Source: Algoriphagus algorifonticola (lineage in GTDB: Bacteria; Bacteroidota; Bacteroidia; Cytophagales; Cyclobacteriaceae). From it: a DNA stretch of 64,000 bases. The position numbers and the translations under genes are program-made. The stretch's first letter is position 1. The number at the start of each line of letters is the position of its first letter. Positions 8,156 to 17,356 of the stretch are shown in pieces. Where the stretch lies: NCBI RefSeq assembly GCF_007655305.1, contig NZ_VLOG01000037.1, positions 62,001-126,000 on the forward strand. The letters are read 5' to 3'. The notes beneath the pieces are model-generated. The model searched no databases and was not told the origin of the DNA. It saw only the letters and a list, made by a program, of their open reading frames with translations.

Positions 8156-9940
8156 TTTCCATTCCATCAAAGCTTTTGCTCTGCTTGATCCAATTACCTC
8201 AGTCAGTTCTTCTTCTGTGGCTTGACTGATCTTTTTTACTGATTTGAAATGACTCAAGAGTCTATTGGCAGTGGACTCCCCAATCCCAGGTATTGCTGTT
8301 AATTGGGTTCCAAAAGCATTTTTACTGCGAACCTTTCTATGGAAGGTGATTGCAAATCGGTGAGCTTCATCTCTTATTCTTTGAAGTAATCTTAAACTTT
8401 CTGATTTTTTGTCAATATGGATAGGGTAGGAATCTCCCGGAAAATAGATTTCTTCCAGGCGTTTGGCGATCCCTATGATGGGCATTTTACCATATATTCC
8501 TAAATCCTGAAGTGCTTCAACGGCTGATGAAAGTTGTCCTTTTCCTCCATCAATCACAATCAGCTTAGGAAGTGGCTTATCTTCTTCCATCAGTCTTTTA
8601 TACCTTCTTGTCACGATCTCCTTCATGCTGGCAAAATCATTAGGCCCTTCCACTGTCTTGATGTGATAATGTCTGTATTCCTTTACAGCAGGCTTTCCGT
8701 TTAAAAAACAAACCATACTTGCCACAGGACTCGTGCCTTGAATATTGGAGTTGTCAAAGCATTCTATATGATCCGGGATCTCCGGTAAACTCAAATCTTG
8801 CTGCAACTGTCGGATAACCCTGTCCTTCTTATCTTGATTTAACCCTTGAAGTAAAGCCTTCTCTTTATTATAGAATAGTGCATTCTTGGTTGAGAGTTCT
8901 ATCAGTTTCTTCTTATCACCAATTTTGGGCATGGTTAGATTAAGACCTTCTATTGGCTCTGTGATATCTATGTTTACCAATACCTCCTCAGCGTCGCTAT
9001 TAAATTGGTCTTGTAATCTGATTAAAGCTGCTATCAGTAATTCCTCATTACTTTCATCTAGCTTCTTTTTTAATTCCACATTTTTGGAAACAATCAAAGA
9101 ACCATTCTTAACGCGCATGTAATTGACATAGGCGTATTTTTCATCTGAAACCAAAGTACAGACATCATGATTGGAAATACTTGGATTAGCCACAAGAGAT
9201 TTAGCTTGATACTTTTCTAAAAGATCCAATTTCTCCTTCATTCGGTGGGCCTTCTCGAATTCTAAGCTTTCTGCGTAGGCTTGCATCTCCTGTTTGAAAT
9301 AGCTTTTAGCTATTCCTAAGTTGCCTTTCAATATATGTTTTGCCTGCTCTAAGTCCTTCAAATAATTCACTTCTGCCTGCTTTCCTACACAAGGACCTTG
9401 ACAGTTGCCAATATGGTATTCCAGACAAACCTTATACTTTCCTTCATCAATTTTGTAAGGAGATAAGTCCAGCTTGCAGGTTCTGATAGTAAAAAGCTCC
9501 CTGATCAGGTCCAGTACATTATTCATCGCCTTGACACTGGCAAAAGGTCCAAAGTATGTCCCTCTTTTGGGGATTAATTTTCTTGTGGGGAATATTCTGG
9601 GGAAATGCTCTTTGGTAATCAGTAAATAGGGGTAAGTTTTATCATCTCTGAGTAGAATGTTATACCTAGGTTGAGATTTCTTGATTAGGTTGTTTTCTAA
9701 TAAGAGCGCGTCAAATTCAGAATTCACCAAGGTGATTTCGATTTTCCGAATCTCTTTGACCATTCTTCTGGTCTTGAGGTTCACTCCTGTATTTTTATTG
9801 AAATAGCTACTTACTCTTTTTTTAAGGCTTTTTGCTTTTCCAACATAAATCAGATCTCCACTTTCATTGAAGTATTTGTATACACCCGGATGATCGGGTA
9901 ATTGATTATATTCTTCCGGTGAATATGAAGATGACTGCAT
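8135..9940 (-). CDS. uvrC: excinuclease ABC subunit UvrC
   Basis: The 601-residue length fits UvrC. The order of domains is canonical: GIY-YIG nuclease (GVYKYF...LIYVGKAKSLKKR, residues ~18-50) for the 3' incision, a Cys-containing stretch (CLEYHIGNCQGPC), a UVR helix hairpin near residue 210-240, the RNase H-like 5' nuclease domain (HIECFDNSNIQGTSPVASMV; LIVIDGGKGQL), and a C-terminal helix-hairpin-helix (LTAIPGIGESTANRLLSHF). It acts with UvrA/UvrB in nucleotide excision repair. Start ATG at 9940. It is monocistronic by appearance, with a PBP1A terminator just upstream and a shared terminator at its end. Confidence 0.96.
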   Translation of the reverse strand: MQSSSYSPEEYNQLPDHPGVYKYFNESGDLIYVGKAKSLKKRVSSYFNKNTGVNLKTRRMVKEIRKIEITLVNSEFDALLLENNLIKKSQPRYNILLRDDKTYPYLLITKEHFPRIFPTRKLIPKRGTYFGPFASVKAMNNVLDLIRELFTIRTCKLDLSPYKIDEGKYKVCLEYHIGNCQGPCVGKQAEVNYLKDLEQAKHILKGNLGIAKSYFKQEMQAYAESLEFEKAHRMKEKLDLLEKYQAKSLVANPSISNHDVCTLVSDEKYAYVNYMRVKNGSLIVSKNVELKKKLDESNEELLIAALIRLQDQFNSDAEEVLVNIDITEPIEGLNLTMPKIGDKKKLIELSTKNALFYNKEKALLQGLNQDKKDRVIRQLQQDLSLPEIPDHIECFDNSNIQGTSPVASMVCFLNGKPAVKEYRHYHIKTVEGPNDFASMKEIVTRRYKRLMEEDKPLPKLIVIDGGKGQLSSAVEALQDLGIYGKMPIIGIAKRLEEIYFPGDSYPIHIDKKSESLRLLQRIRDEAHRFAITFHRKVRSKNAFGTQLTAIPGIGESTANRLLSHFKSVKKISQATEEELTEVIGSSRAKALMEWKEKNKGA

Positions 9941-9951
9941 ACGGCTAAATT

Positions 9952-9981
9952 AAAAAAACAGCTCCGAAATGAAGCTGTTTT
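9952..9981 (-). terminator. intrinsic terminator of the sprE-PBP1A operon
   Basis: On the minus strand a 9-bp stem AAAACAGCT/AGCTGTTTT (arms 9955-9963 and 9973-9981, 9-nt loop) is followed by a T run (seven A on the + strand, 9952-9958). It lies 22 nt after the stop of the penicillin-binding protein gene. Confidence 0.8.
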
Positions 9982-10002
9982 CAATAATAGAAGATTTTTT
10001 AA

Positions 10003-12306
10003 TTAGAAATCGTTCTTTTTCGAATCATAATCAAATTCCACGAATCGCTGACTTTCCTTTTCGTAGACATCACAGTTGATTTCTATGCTGAGTGGTCTTT
10101 CAGGCCTCGGGAATGGACCTTTGGTATATCCAAGATCTTTGTCTGCATAAACCTTCTCCATATATTTCACCCAGATTGGTCTGGCCGTTCGTCCACCTTG
10201 ACCTTCGTACCAGCTTCTGAAGTGGATAGCACGATCATCTCCGCCTGTCCACACCCCTGATACTAAGTCCTTACTGATTCCAATGTACCAGCCGTCGGAA
10301 GCATTTTGGGTAGTTCCTGTTTTACCACCTAATTCATTTCCCTCTCTCAAAGACCAAGGTACCCCTTGGCTAGTTCCGGACTCTTCTTCGAATCCTCCTC
10401 TTAGCATATATGTCATCAAATATGCATGCTCCTCACTCATAGCTGGTCTCTTCTTCGGAGTGAATTGGTGAATGACATTTCCATTTTTATCCTCAATTCT
10501 ATCGATATAGAAAGGGGTGGTATGCTCACCCTGATTGACGAAGGTTCCAAATGCACCCACCATTTCAAAAACAGATACGTCATTTACACCTAAAGCTAAG
10601 GCTGGAACTTCTTCCAAATCACTGGTAACGCCCAATCTTCTAGCCGTTTCAATGACTATTTTCGGACTGAGTTTTTTCATCATATATGCAGTCACCGAAT
10701 TGACTGATTTGGCCATCGCCTTACGAATGGTCATTCTTTCGTAGGTGAATTTACCATCAGCGTTGGATGGAGACCAAGCTGGCTGGCCTGGAATGTAAAC
10801 TTCCACAGGTTGATCTATGACTGAATAACATGGGCTATATCCATTCTCTATTGCAGCAGCGTAGACAAATGGTTTGAAAGTAGAACCTGGCTGTCTCTTT
10901 CCTTGCTTTACGTGGTCAAATTTGAAATATTTATGATCAATACCTCCGACCCAAGCTTTAATATGGCCCGTATGTGGATCCATGCTTACAAAACCAGTCT
11001 GTAGGAATTTCTTATAGTATTTCAATGAGTCCATGGTACTCATCAAAGTATCTATCTCTCCATCCCAAGAAAATACTCTCATCTTCTTCTTCTCATTGAG
11101 CTTGATATTGATGGAGTCCTCATTGTCCTTGTAGCGGAGTTTCAATAGTCTGTAAGCTTCGGTTCGTTTAACAGCATTTTCGATGAAGTTTGGAATTACC
11201 CTATTTTCACTGTCTATCCAAGGGTCACGACTTCCCATTTCCTTATAAAACTTCTGCTGTAATGCAGCCATTTGTTCAGCCACAGCCTCTTCAGCATATT
11301 TCTGCATCCTGCTGTCGATGGTAACATATATTTTCAAGCCATCGCCAAACAAATCATAGGAGGTTCCGTCAGATTTGATATTCTCTTTAGTCCATCGAAG
11401 CAAATCTGCTTTCACTACTTCCCTGAAATAAGTAGCTAATCCTTGGTTTTGATTTTGAACTCTATAATCCAGTTCAATTGGCATATTGGAAATGGAATCA
11501 AACTCTTCTTTTGTCAAATGGTCATTTTTCACCATTTGATACAAAACAGTATTTCTTCTTCTCAAAGAGTTTTCAGGATTGAAAACTGGACTGTAATAGG
11601 TTGGAGCTTTGAAAAGGCCTACCAAAACGGCAGATTCCTGCACATCCAATTCTGCCGGAGTTTTATTGAAGAATGTTCTTGCGGCAGTTTTGATTCCGTA
11701 TGCGTTCGAACCAAACTCTGAGGTATTCAGATACATGGTCAAAATTTCATTCTTGGTGTATGCCTTTTCCAGCTGAGTAGCTACAATCCATTCTTTGGTT
11801 TTGATGATCAACATTCTCAAACCCGGAATAGAACTCAAAAAGCCCTGATTGGCATCAGTTCTGGTTTTGAACAGGTTTTTAGCCGTCTGCTGACTCAGAG
11901 TAGATCCACCCCCGGCATCTTGCCCCAAGAGAATTGATTTGACAAAAACACGAACCATTGCTGTCATATCAATTCCAGAGTGATCTTCAAATCGAACATC
12001 CTCTGTGGAGATGAGAGCATTGACTAGATTGGGAGAAAGCTCATTGAAGCTTACCGGACTTCTATTTTCCCGGGCATAGGTCCCCAAAAGTAGACCGTCA
12101 GAAGAATATAATTCTGATGCTACTTCGCTTTCTGGGTTTTCCAGTGCTTTGAAATCCGGAAGTGGACCAAATAGCCCTAAGAAATTTACAGAAACCATCC
12201 ACACGAATAGGATGAATCCGAAAACCATTGCTCCAAAGGCAATCCAGAGGTATTTGATTGTTTTACTTGCCCAAGAAGTTGTCTCGGGCTTGGTGTTTTT
12301 ACTCAT
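10003..12306 (-). CDS. class A penicillin-binding protein (PBP1A-like transglycosylase/transpeptidase)
   Basis: This 767-residue protein polymerises and cross-links peptidoglycan at the periplasmic face. A single N-terminal membrane helix (residues ~20-41) precedes a GT51 domain with TEDVRFEDHSGID (catalytic Glu102) and GGGSTLSQQTAKNLF. The transpeptidase domain has SxxK at Ser475-Lys478 (GSTFKPF), SVNS and KTGTTQ starting at Lys662. The absence of a BiPBP_C tail argues for the 1A rather than 1C type. It starts 2 nt after the stop of the T9SS lipoprotein gene sprE, so the two must be co-transcribed. Confidence 0.93.
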   Translation of the reverse strand: MSKNTKPETTSWASKTIKYLWIAFGAMVFGFILFVWMVSVNFLGLFGPLPDFKALENPESEVASELYSSDGLLLGTYARENRSPVSFNELSPNLVNALISTEDVRFEDHSGIDMTAMVRVFVKSILLGQDAGGGSTLSQQTAKNLFKTRTDANQGFLSSIPGLRMLIIKTKEWIVATQLEKAYTKNEILTMYLNTSEFGSNAYGIKTAARTFFNKTPAELDVQESAVLVGLFKAPTYYSPVFNPENSLRRRNTVLYQMVKNDHLTKEEFDSISNMPIELDYRVQNQNQGLATYFREVVKADLLRWTKENIKSDGTSYDLFGDGLKIYVTIDSRMQKYAEEAVAEQMAALQQKFYKEMGSRDPWIDSENRVIPNFIENAVKRTEAYRLLKLRYKDNEDSINIKLNEKKKMRVFSWDGEIDTLMSTMDSLKYYKKFLQTGFVSMDPHTGHIKAWVGGIDHKYFKFDHVKQGKRQPGSTFKPFVYAAAIENGYSPCYSVIDQPVEVYIPGQPAWSPSNADGKFTYERMTIRKAMAKSVNSVTAYMMKKLSPKIVIETARRLGVTSDLEEVPALALGVNDVSVFEMVGAFGTFVNQGEHTTPFYIDRIEDKNGNVIHQFTPKKRPAMSEEHAYLMTYMLRGGFEEESGTSQGVPWSLREGNELGGKTGTTQNASDGWYIGISKDLVSGVWTGGDDRAIHFRSWYEGQGGRTARPIWVKYMEKVYADKDLGYTKGPFPRPERPLSIEINCDVYEKESQRFVEFDYDSKKNDF

Positions 12307-12308
12307 AT

Positions 12309-14930
12309 TTATTGATAATATGCCTCAAAAAAGGCTCTATATTCTTCTAAGTTTTTACTTCTATTCAGAATTTGAAAGTTTTCAATGGAGATAAAGAATG
12401 CCTGGTTTTTAAGCTCTTTGCTAAGTTTGGCAGACTCAAAGTTCTCCATAAATTTCAAATAATACTCTTTTGCCTTCTCCGCATTAGTGAATGGACTGAT
12501 GATATAAATGGCATTTTCTCTATTCATATTCATATTCCCAGTCCTCAACCTTGAATTGGAGAAGTTTTTAGCATGGAAATTTTCCAATTCTCCAACCAAA
12601 CCTGCAGCCTTTTCTGCTTCCTCCGGGCTCATGACCAAAACCATGATATGAGTTTGATTTTCATCCAACTTAAATGGAGAATCCAATAGCTTTTTCTCTG
12701 TCGAAACAGAATCCTTCAAGGATAAATTCAAATTAGCAGAGTCCAGAGCGGTACTGTCTGACTGATTTAATGAAGCCAAATCTTCTTTCGGCAAGAGTGG
12801 CTTGAGCATATTTCTTGCCAATTCTACCAAGCCCGCATCTTTTGTGTTTTCTATATAAGCCTCCAGCCTTTCCTTGAATCTTTCACGGCTTTCAACTTTT
12901 CCGGAAATCATGATATCCAAAAGCAATAATCGTTCTGTATTTCTTGTTAATGGATATTCTTCCAGAGTTGATCGGATAATTCTTCTACTTTCTCCGAAGT
13001 TGCCGTTGTAGTATAAATCATAGGCCTGCTCGTAATTTTTTGAAGATTGGAGATAGGCTATATTTCCTGAAGCTGCTTCTGGATTATTTACTGAATAGGT
13101 GTACTGTGAATCAGGATACTCCCGATTTAATCGGCCTACATACTGCTGAAAATTTCCTCTTCTTTCTTTTTGTGCCAAATACAAAAGGTAATATGCTTCC
13201 GGCTTTTTGGAGCTGTTAGGATACTCTCGGACCAGTACCTCCAAATTGTCAATAGATCTCTCTATTTCTTTCAAATCAAAATAAAGAACCTTACCCAATT
13301 CAAAATAAGATTCCTCCAATTCCTGGTTTAATGATTTTTTGTCTTCAGCAGTCTGAGGTATCTGAGCTAACAGAGTTTCTATATCAGGTAATTGATTTAG
13401 GGGATTGTTTTCATCCGAAGTAGTGGTGGAATCTACTGTTGCCTGAGGATTATTGCCGGTATTTCCCTGAAAATTGACTGCACTTCTTCTCCAATTATCC
13501 TGAAGAGGACGATTACCCCAAGTTCTGTAAAAGGTAATTGCTCCTTGTTGCATTGCAACTGCATTGTCGAAATAGAAAGAAGATCCAGAACCCCTGTCTG
13601 CAAAAGCTAAGAGATTATCAAAAATCCCTGAATTTTTGGGTTTTTCTTTGGCCTTTGCTTCGGCTAGAAGCCTTTCCTCTTCAGATTTGATAAACTGGTT
13701 TGCAACAGCAGTCTGTTCCTCCTTGCTGAGTGAGCTCAAAAACAAAAGGCTGTCATTTTGCTGAATTCTCTCAACGTGAAAGACATATTGATCCAAAGTT
13801 TCTTTTTGCTGTGCAATTTGAGCAGCGCTTGGATCTGAGGCTTTGATAAAAGTTAAGGCGCTATCCAGGTAATACTTTGTGGCTCTGTAATCTTTAAATT
13901 CATTGAAATTTATGTCTGCCAGCTTTTGGTAAATGTACCCTTTCAACCTTGGATTGCTACCAGGTTCTTTTGCTGCTTGGTGTAGTAAACTTACAGTTAA
14001 AGGAATATCACCTTGTTTTTCTTCAAATAGAGCCCTTTCGTAAACCACTACATCTTTGAGGTCCTTATTTTTTTGATCTGCATATAAGGACTCGTAGTAA
14101 TTCCGAACTTTTCTCAAATCCTTGGAAGCATTCAACTCGGCAACCTGCTGAGCATATAGTTGGGCAAAGAAACTTCTTTCATAGGGAGGATTTCCCTCCT
14201 GAGCTTTCTTGTAATAATCAAAAGCCAGGGCATCCAAGCCTTCTCTTTGATATAATTGAGCTAGAATAAAATTAATTCGGGAGGTTTCTTTTTTGTCTTG
14301 GGCATATTCGGTGGCTTTATCTAAGGCTCCGATCACTCCACTTCTATCCCTTCTTTTTTCGTAATAATAGGCTAAAGTCCTGTAAAGCTCATACCGATTT
14401 TCCTCATTGATTTTAGACTCTTTGGACAAGTAATCTATGGTGAAGTTTGCATCCTCAAATTGACTCAAATCTACATATAGTCTAAGCAGGCTAATCAATG
14501 CTTTATGCCTCAGGTCTCTATCCTTGCTTTTAACATTGACATATTTGAAAGCATTTTTTGCATCATCAGATTGAGCCTCCAGATAATCTATTTTTCCGAT
14601 TAGATAGTAGCTATCGTCTACCCATTTTGATATTCTATGCCATTCAATTGCCTTTGATGCCAATTCCCTCGCTGACTCCAATTTTTCATTGGAAGATTGG
14701 ATAGTTGCAGAATCGATAGGAATAAATACCGGTAAAACCTGAGTGTAATCTTCTTTATAGTTGCTTTTTACTTCTTTCAGGACTTCATTGATCTTGACAT
14801 CTGCTAGATAGTAAGCATTGTAATGAGATGTGAGATTGTGAAAAGCCCGGTTAGTGAAAGTATTCCTCTCTGAGGAACAGGAACCTAAAAAAATTGAACA
14901 AATGAATATAAGCCGGGATGTAAGCCGCAT
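12309..14930 (-). CDS. sprE: T9SS lipoprotein SprE/PorW (TPR repeats)
   Basis: The product has 873 residues from the ATG at 14930; a TTG four codons upstream is unlikely. A signal peptide ends in the lipobox LGSC (Cys18), then NTFTNRAFHNLTSHYNAYY, the conserved N-terminal segment of SprE/PorW. The middle is helical repeats of TPR type (for example WHRISKWVDDSYYLIGKIDY, FELGKVLYFDLKEIERS). SprE/PorW is an outer-membrane lipoprotein needed for T9SS function, reported to link the PorKN ring to the translocon. A low-complexity central stretch (~residues 400-490) separates two repeat blocks. It heads an operon with the PBP1A-like gene. Confidence 0.85.
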   Translation of the reverse strand: MRLTSRLIFICSIFLGSCSSERNTFTNRAFHNLTSHYNAYYLADVKINEVLKEVKSNYKEDYTQVLPVFIPIDSATIQSSNEKLESARELASKAIEWHRISKWVDDSYYLIGKIDYLEAQSDDAKNAFKYVNVKSKDRDLRHKALISLLRLYVDLSQFEDANFTIDYLSKESKINEENRYELYRTLAYYYEKRRDRSGVIGALDKATEYAQDKKETSRINFILAQLYQREGLDALAFDYYKKAQEGNPPYERSFFAQLYAQQVAELNASKDLRKVRNYYESLYADQKNKDLKDVVVYERALFEEKQGDIPLTVSLLHQAAKEPGSNPRLKGYIYQKLADINFNEFKDYRATKYYLDSALTFIKASDPSAAQIAQQKETLDQYVFHVERIQQNDSLLFLSSLSKEEQTAVANQFIKSEEERLLAEAKAKEKPKNSGIFDNLLAFADRGSGSSFYFDNAVAMQQGAITFYRTWGNRPLQDNWRRSAVNFQGNTGNNPQATVDSTTTSDENNPLNQLPDIETLLAQIPQTAEDKKSLNQELEESYFELGKVLYFDLKEIERSIDNLEVLVREYPNSSKKPEAYYLLYLAQKERRGNFQQYVGRLNREYPDSQYTYSVNNPEAASGNIAYLQSSKNYEQAYDLYYNGNFGESRRIIRSTLEEYPLTRNTERLLLLDIMISGKVESRERFKERLEAYIENTKDAGLVELARNMLKPLLPKEDLASLNQSDSTALDSANLNLSLKDSVSTEKKLLDSPFKLDENQTHIMVLVMSPEEAEKAAGLVGELENFHAKNFSNSRLRTGNMNMNRENAIYIISPFTNAEKAKEYYLKFMENFESAKLSKELKNQAFFISIENFQILNRSKNLEEYRAFFEAYYQ

Positions 14931-15062
14931 GAATAAATACAAAGATTTGTGATACCAAAATAGCTCTTTTGTGCTACATAGCGAACGAAATAGGCATTCA
15001 AATATTTCAATTCACTGAATACCAGAGGAAAGGTATCGGATTATTTTACTTTATTTAAGAAT

Positions 15063-15302
15063 ATGGAGCAATCTGAAGACCCAAAAAAGGAGAGAAAAGC
15101 ATGGAATGACAGCAATTCCTTTGTCAAATATATTGGTTTATCCTTTCAATTATTTGGTGTTATTGGAGCGGGAACCTGGTTTGGTTGGTGGCTACAGCAA
15201 AAAAGTGACATGAAGTTTCCTGTGTGGATACTGTTATTTTCTTTTTTATCGGTTTTTGTGGCTTTTTATCAGCTTTGGGTGTCGATGAAACAAGATAGGT
15301 GA
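15063..15302 (+). CDS. atpZ: AtpZ/AtpI-family small membrane protein
   Basis: The 79-residue protein has an N-terminal charged segment and two membrane helices (~residues 22-42 and 52-70) with GLSFQLFGVIGAGTWFGWWL, matching the AtpZ/AtpI family encoded at the head of many ATP synthase operons. In other bacteria AtpZ-AtpI form a Ca/Mg transporter associated with the F-ATPase or aid c-ring assembly. It is separated from the next atp gene by 246 nt holding 7-nt-periodic repeats and an internal promoter-like box, so it may be transcribed separately at least partly. Confidence 0.8.
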   Translation: MEQSEDPKKERKAWNDSNSFVKYIGLSFQLFGVIGAGTWFGWWLQQKSDMKFPVWILLFSFLSVFVAFYQLWVSMKQDR

Positions 15303-15356
15303 AATTAGAAAACTAAATTCAAAAGTCTGAAATCTAAAATCAGAAATCTTAAAAAC
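15301..15356. repeat. heptad-periodic A-rich tract (eight 7-nt units)
   Basis: Reading from 15301 the sequence splits without gaps into eight 7-mers: GAAATTA, GAAAACT, AAATTCA, AAAGTCT, GAAATCT, AAAATCA, GAAATCT, TAAAAAC. Consensus is RAAATCT. It begins at the last codon/stop of atpZ and is non-coding. Confidence 0.65.
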
Positions 15357-15437
15357 ATGTAATAGTGAAGGCTTTGCTATAAGGTTTGATTTTCCTGGAA
15401 GTAAAATACCCAAAGCAATTAAAAGGTTAGAATGTTT

Positions 15438-15486
15438 GAAGTATAAAGTCAGAAAGCTGAAATTCTAAGGACAGAAATTTGAAAGG
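15438..15486. repeat. second heptad-periodic tract in the atpZ-atpI gap (seven units)
   Basis: From 15438: GAAGTAT, AAAGTCA, GAAAGCT, GAAATTC, TAAGGAC, AGAAATT, TGAAAGG. The units are more degenerate than those at 15301-15356 but keep the same period. The remainder of the gap (15357-15437) holds no gene or structure that I can recognise. Confidence 0.5.
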
Positions 15487-15523
15487 AGGCTCCTCTTTAA
15501 ACCATCATCCAAATAAAATTTGG

Positions 15524-15531
15524 TACTTTTG
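15524..15531 (+). promoter_or_regulatory. -7 promoter box TACTTTTG ahead of the ATP synthase genes
   Basis: It matches the Bacteroidota -7 consensus TAnnTTTG and is followed by CA, as at four other sites in this window. The start codon of the AtpI-like gene is 17 nt further on, giving a very short leader. No clear -33 TTG is visible. Confidence 0.5.
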
Positions 15532-15548
15532 CAGAAAAATAATTCCCG

Positions 15549-15932
15549 ATGAGTTTACCCAAAAATATGCATCTCCGGTTTTTTATCCTTTCGGGGATTT
15601 TGGCGGCATTGATCTTGATTTTACAGGTTTTGGTACCACAGATAATACATGCTCATATCTGGCATATCTATTTTTTTCTCCTGATTATCTCCTTTTTTAT
15701 CAATGTTTTAAACGCTTTTTTACTCAAATCATTTTCTGAAAATTTCTTTCAAATATCCGTTTTAGCAATGATTCTGAGATTAATTGGCTCTTTGGTGTTC
15801 GTTGGGATCGAAGTTTGGCCCGGAATGGAGAATATAATTTTGTTTATAGGAGATTTCTTTGTGATTTTTTTGTTCTACTTAGTTTTTGATATCTACGCCT
15901 TTCTATCTAACTTGCGCCCGATTTCAAAGTAG
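15549..15932 (+). CDS. AtpI-like membrane protein of the ATP synthase operon
   Basis: This 127-residue protein consists of four hydrophobic helices (about residues 10-30, 38-58, 68-88, 96-117). Its position between atpZ and atpB and its size and topology suit an ATP synthase I-type accessory protein, but sequence motifs are weak and I assign it mainly by context. It may assist c-ring assembly or ion supply. It ends 19 nt before the atpB start. ATG at 15549 follows the promoter box at 15524 closely. Confidence 0.6.
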   Translation: MSLPKNMHLRFFILSGILAALILILQVLVPQIIHAHIWHIYFFLLIISFFINVLNAFLLKSFSENFFQISVLAMILRLIGSLVFVGIEVWPGMENIILFIGDFFVIFLFYLVFDIYAFLSNLRPISK

Positions 15933-15951
15933 CCCTCAAATTAAAGAGTTG

Positions 15952-16980
15952 ATGACGCGCAAACTACTGGCCCTAAGTATTTTATTATCAGCATTTTTGC
16001 TGGGATTTTCTAACCCCACTTTCGCAGCCGGATCAGAGGAAGACAAGACGAGCTTCATCATGCATCACGTGAAAGACTCGCATGAGTGGCATTTTGCGAC
16101 CTTTGGTCACACGCATGTGACCCTGCCTTTACCGGTAATTGTTTATTCCGGTGACAGAGGGTTGGAGGTTTTTATGTCCTCCAATTTCCAAAATCACGAA
16201 ACCCATGAGTTTGGAAAAGAATATGCTCACGAAGGATATTATATTGACGAGCATGATCATTTGGGTAGAGTAGATGAAGCTAGCTTCGTTGAGTTATCCA
16301 TTACGAAAAATGTGGTCATGATGTTTATCGTCATGTTTATTTTGGCTTGGATTGCTCTTTCTGCAGCTGGACACTACAAGAAAAATGGCGCTGTAGCCCC
16401 TAAAGGTGCGGCTGCATTGATTGAGCCTATCGTGATTTTTGTGAGAGATGAGATTGCAAAAAATTCGATTGGTCCTAAATACAAAAAATTTGTTCCTTAC
16501 TTAATCACACTTTTCTTATTCATCTGGTTTGGTAACCTTCTGGGACTTCTTCCTGGTGCTGCTAACCTAACTGGTAATATTGCTGTGACTTGCACCTTGG
16601 CGGTTTTGACCTTCATCATCACCAATGTGAATGGAAATAAGGATTACTGGAAGCACGTTTTTGCAACCCCTGGAGTTCCGATTCCCATGTTGCTGATCAT
16701 TGTTCCTGTAGAAATCATCGGTTTGTTCACCAAGCCATTTGCATTGATGGTCCGATTGTTTGTGGCAATCACTGCTGGACACATTGTAATCCTAGGTTTT
16801 ATTGCCTTGGCATTCATCTTTGAATCTTACACTATTGGGGTAGTAAGTACCTTGATGGTCACATTTATCAATATTATCGAATTGCTGGTTGCTACAATTC
16901 AGGCGTATGTATTTACACTATTTACAGCGATGTACATAGGTGGTGCAGTGGCTGAGCACGCGCATGACGATCATCATTAA
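15952..16980 (+). CDS. atpB: F0F1 ATP synthase subunit a
   Basis: The product has 342 residues from the ATG at 15952; the frame is open further upstream only from a TTG inside the preceding gene. It begins with a signal peptide (LALSILLSAFLLGFSNPTFA), followed by a His-rich periplasmic N-terminal domain (residues ~25-110), a known feature of Bacteroidota subunit a. The membrane part contains PYLITLFLFIWFGNLLGLLPG and MVRLFVAITAGHIV, with the essential Arg that works against the c-ring Glu. It ends EHAHDDHH. Cytoplasmic membrane, proton half-channels. Confidence 0.94.
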   Translation: MTRKLLALSILLSAFLLGFSNPTFAAGSEEDKTSFIMHHVKDSHEWHFATFGHTHVTLPLPVIVYSGDRGLEVFMSSNFQNHETHEFGKEYAHEGYYIDEHDHLGRVDEASFVELSITKNVVMMFIVMFILAWIALSAAGHYKKNGAVAPKGAAALIEPIVIFVRDEIAKNSIGPKYKKFVPYLITLFLFIWFGNLLGLLPGAANLTGNIAVTCTLAVLTFIITNVNGNKDYWKHVFATPGVPIPMLLIIVPVEIIGLFTKPFALMVRLFVAITAGHIVILGFIALAFIFESYTIGVVSTLMVTFINIIELLVATIQAYVFTLFTAMYIGGAVAEHAHDDHH

Positions 16981-16984
16981 TTAG

Positions 16985-17275
<291 letters not shown>

Positions 17276-17284
17276 TCAAAAATT

Positions 17285-17317
17285 GAAAAGGGTCTGGCTT
17301 TGTGCCATTCCCTTTTC
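17285..17317 (+). promoter_or_regulatory. terminator-like hairpin between atpE and atpF (possible attenuator)
   Basis: Outer stem GAAAAGGG/CCCTTTTC (17285-17292 and 17310-17317) encloses a short inner GGC/GCC stem. The 3' side continues TTTCTTTCTG, T-rich but interrupted. Partial termination or 3'-end protection of the atpE message is an inference. Confidence 0.5.
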
Positions 17318-17356
17318 TTTCTGTTTCATTGAACAATCTGAAATAAATCATACATC

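Noticed and set aside
15301-15486. Possible CRISPR array
   Set aside because: Units are 7 nt with no spacers and no cas genes in the window.
15886-15951. N-terminal extension of AtpB from a TTG
   Set aside because: It overlaps the previous gene and would displace the signal peptide from the N-terminus; ATG at 15952 is better.
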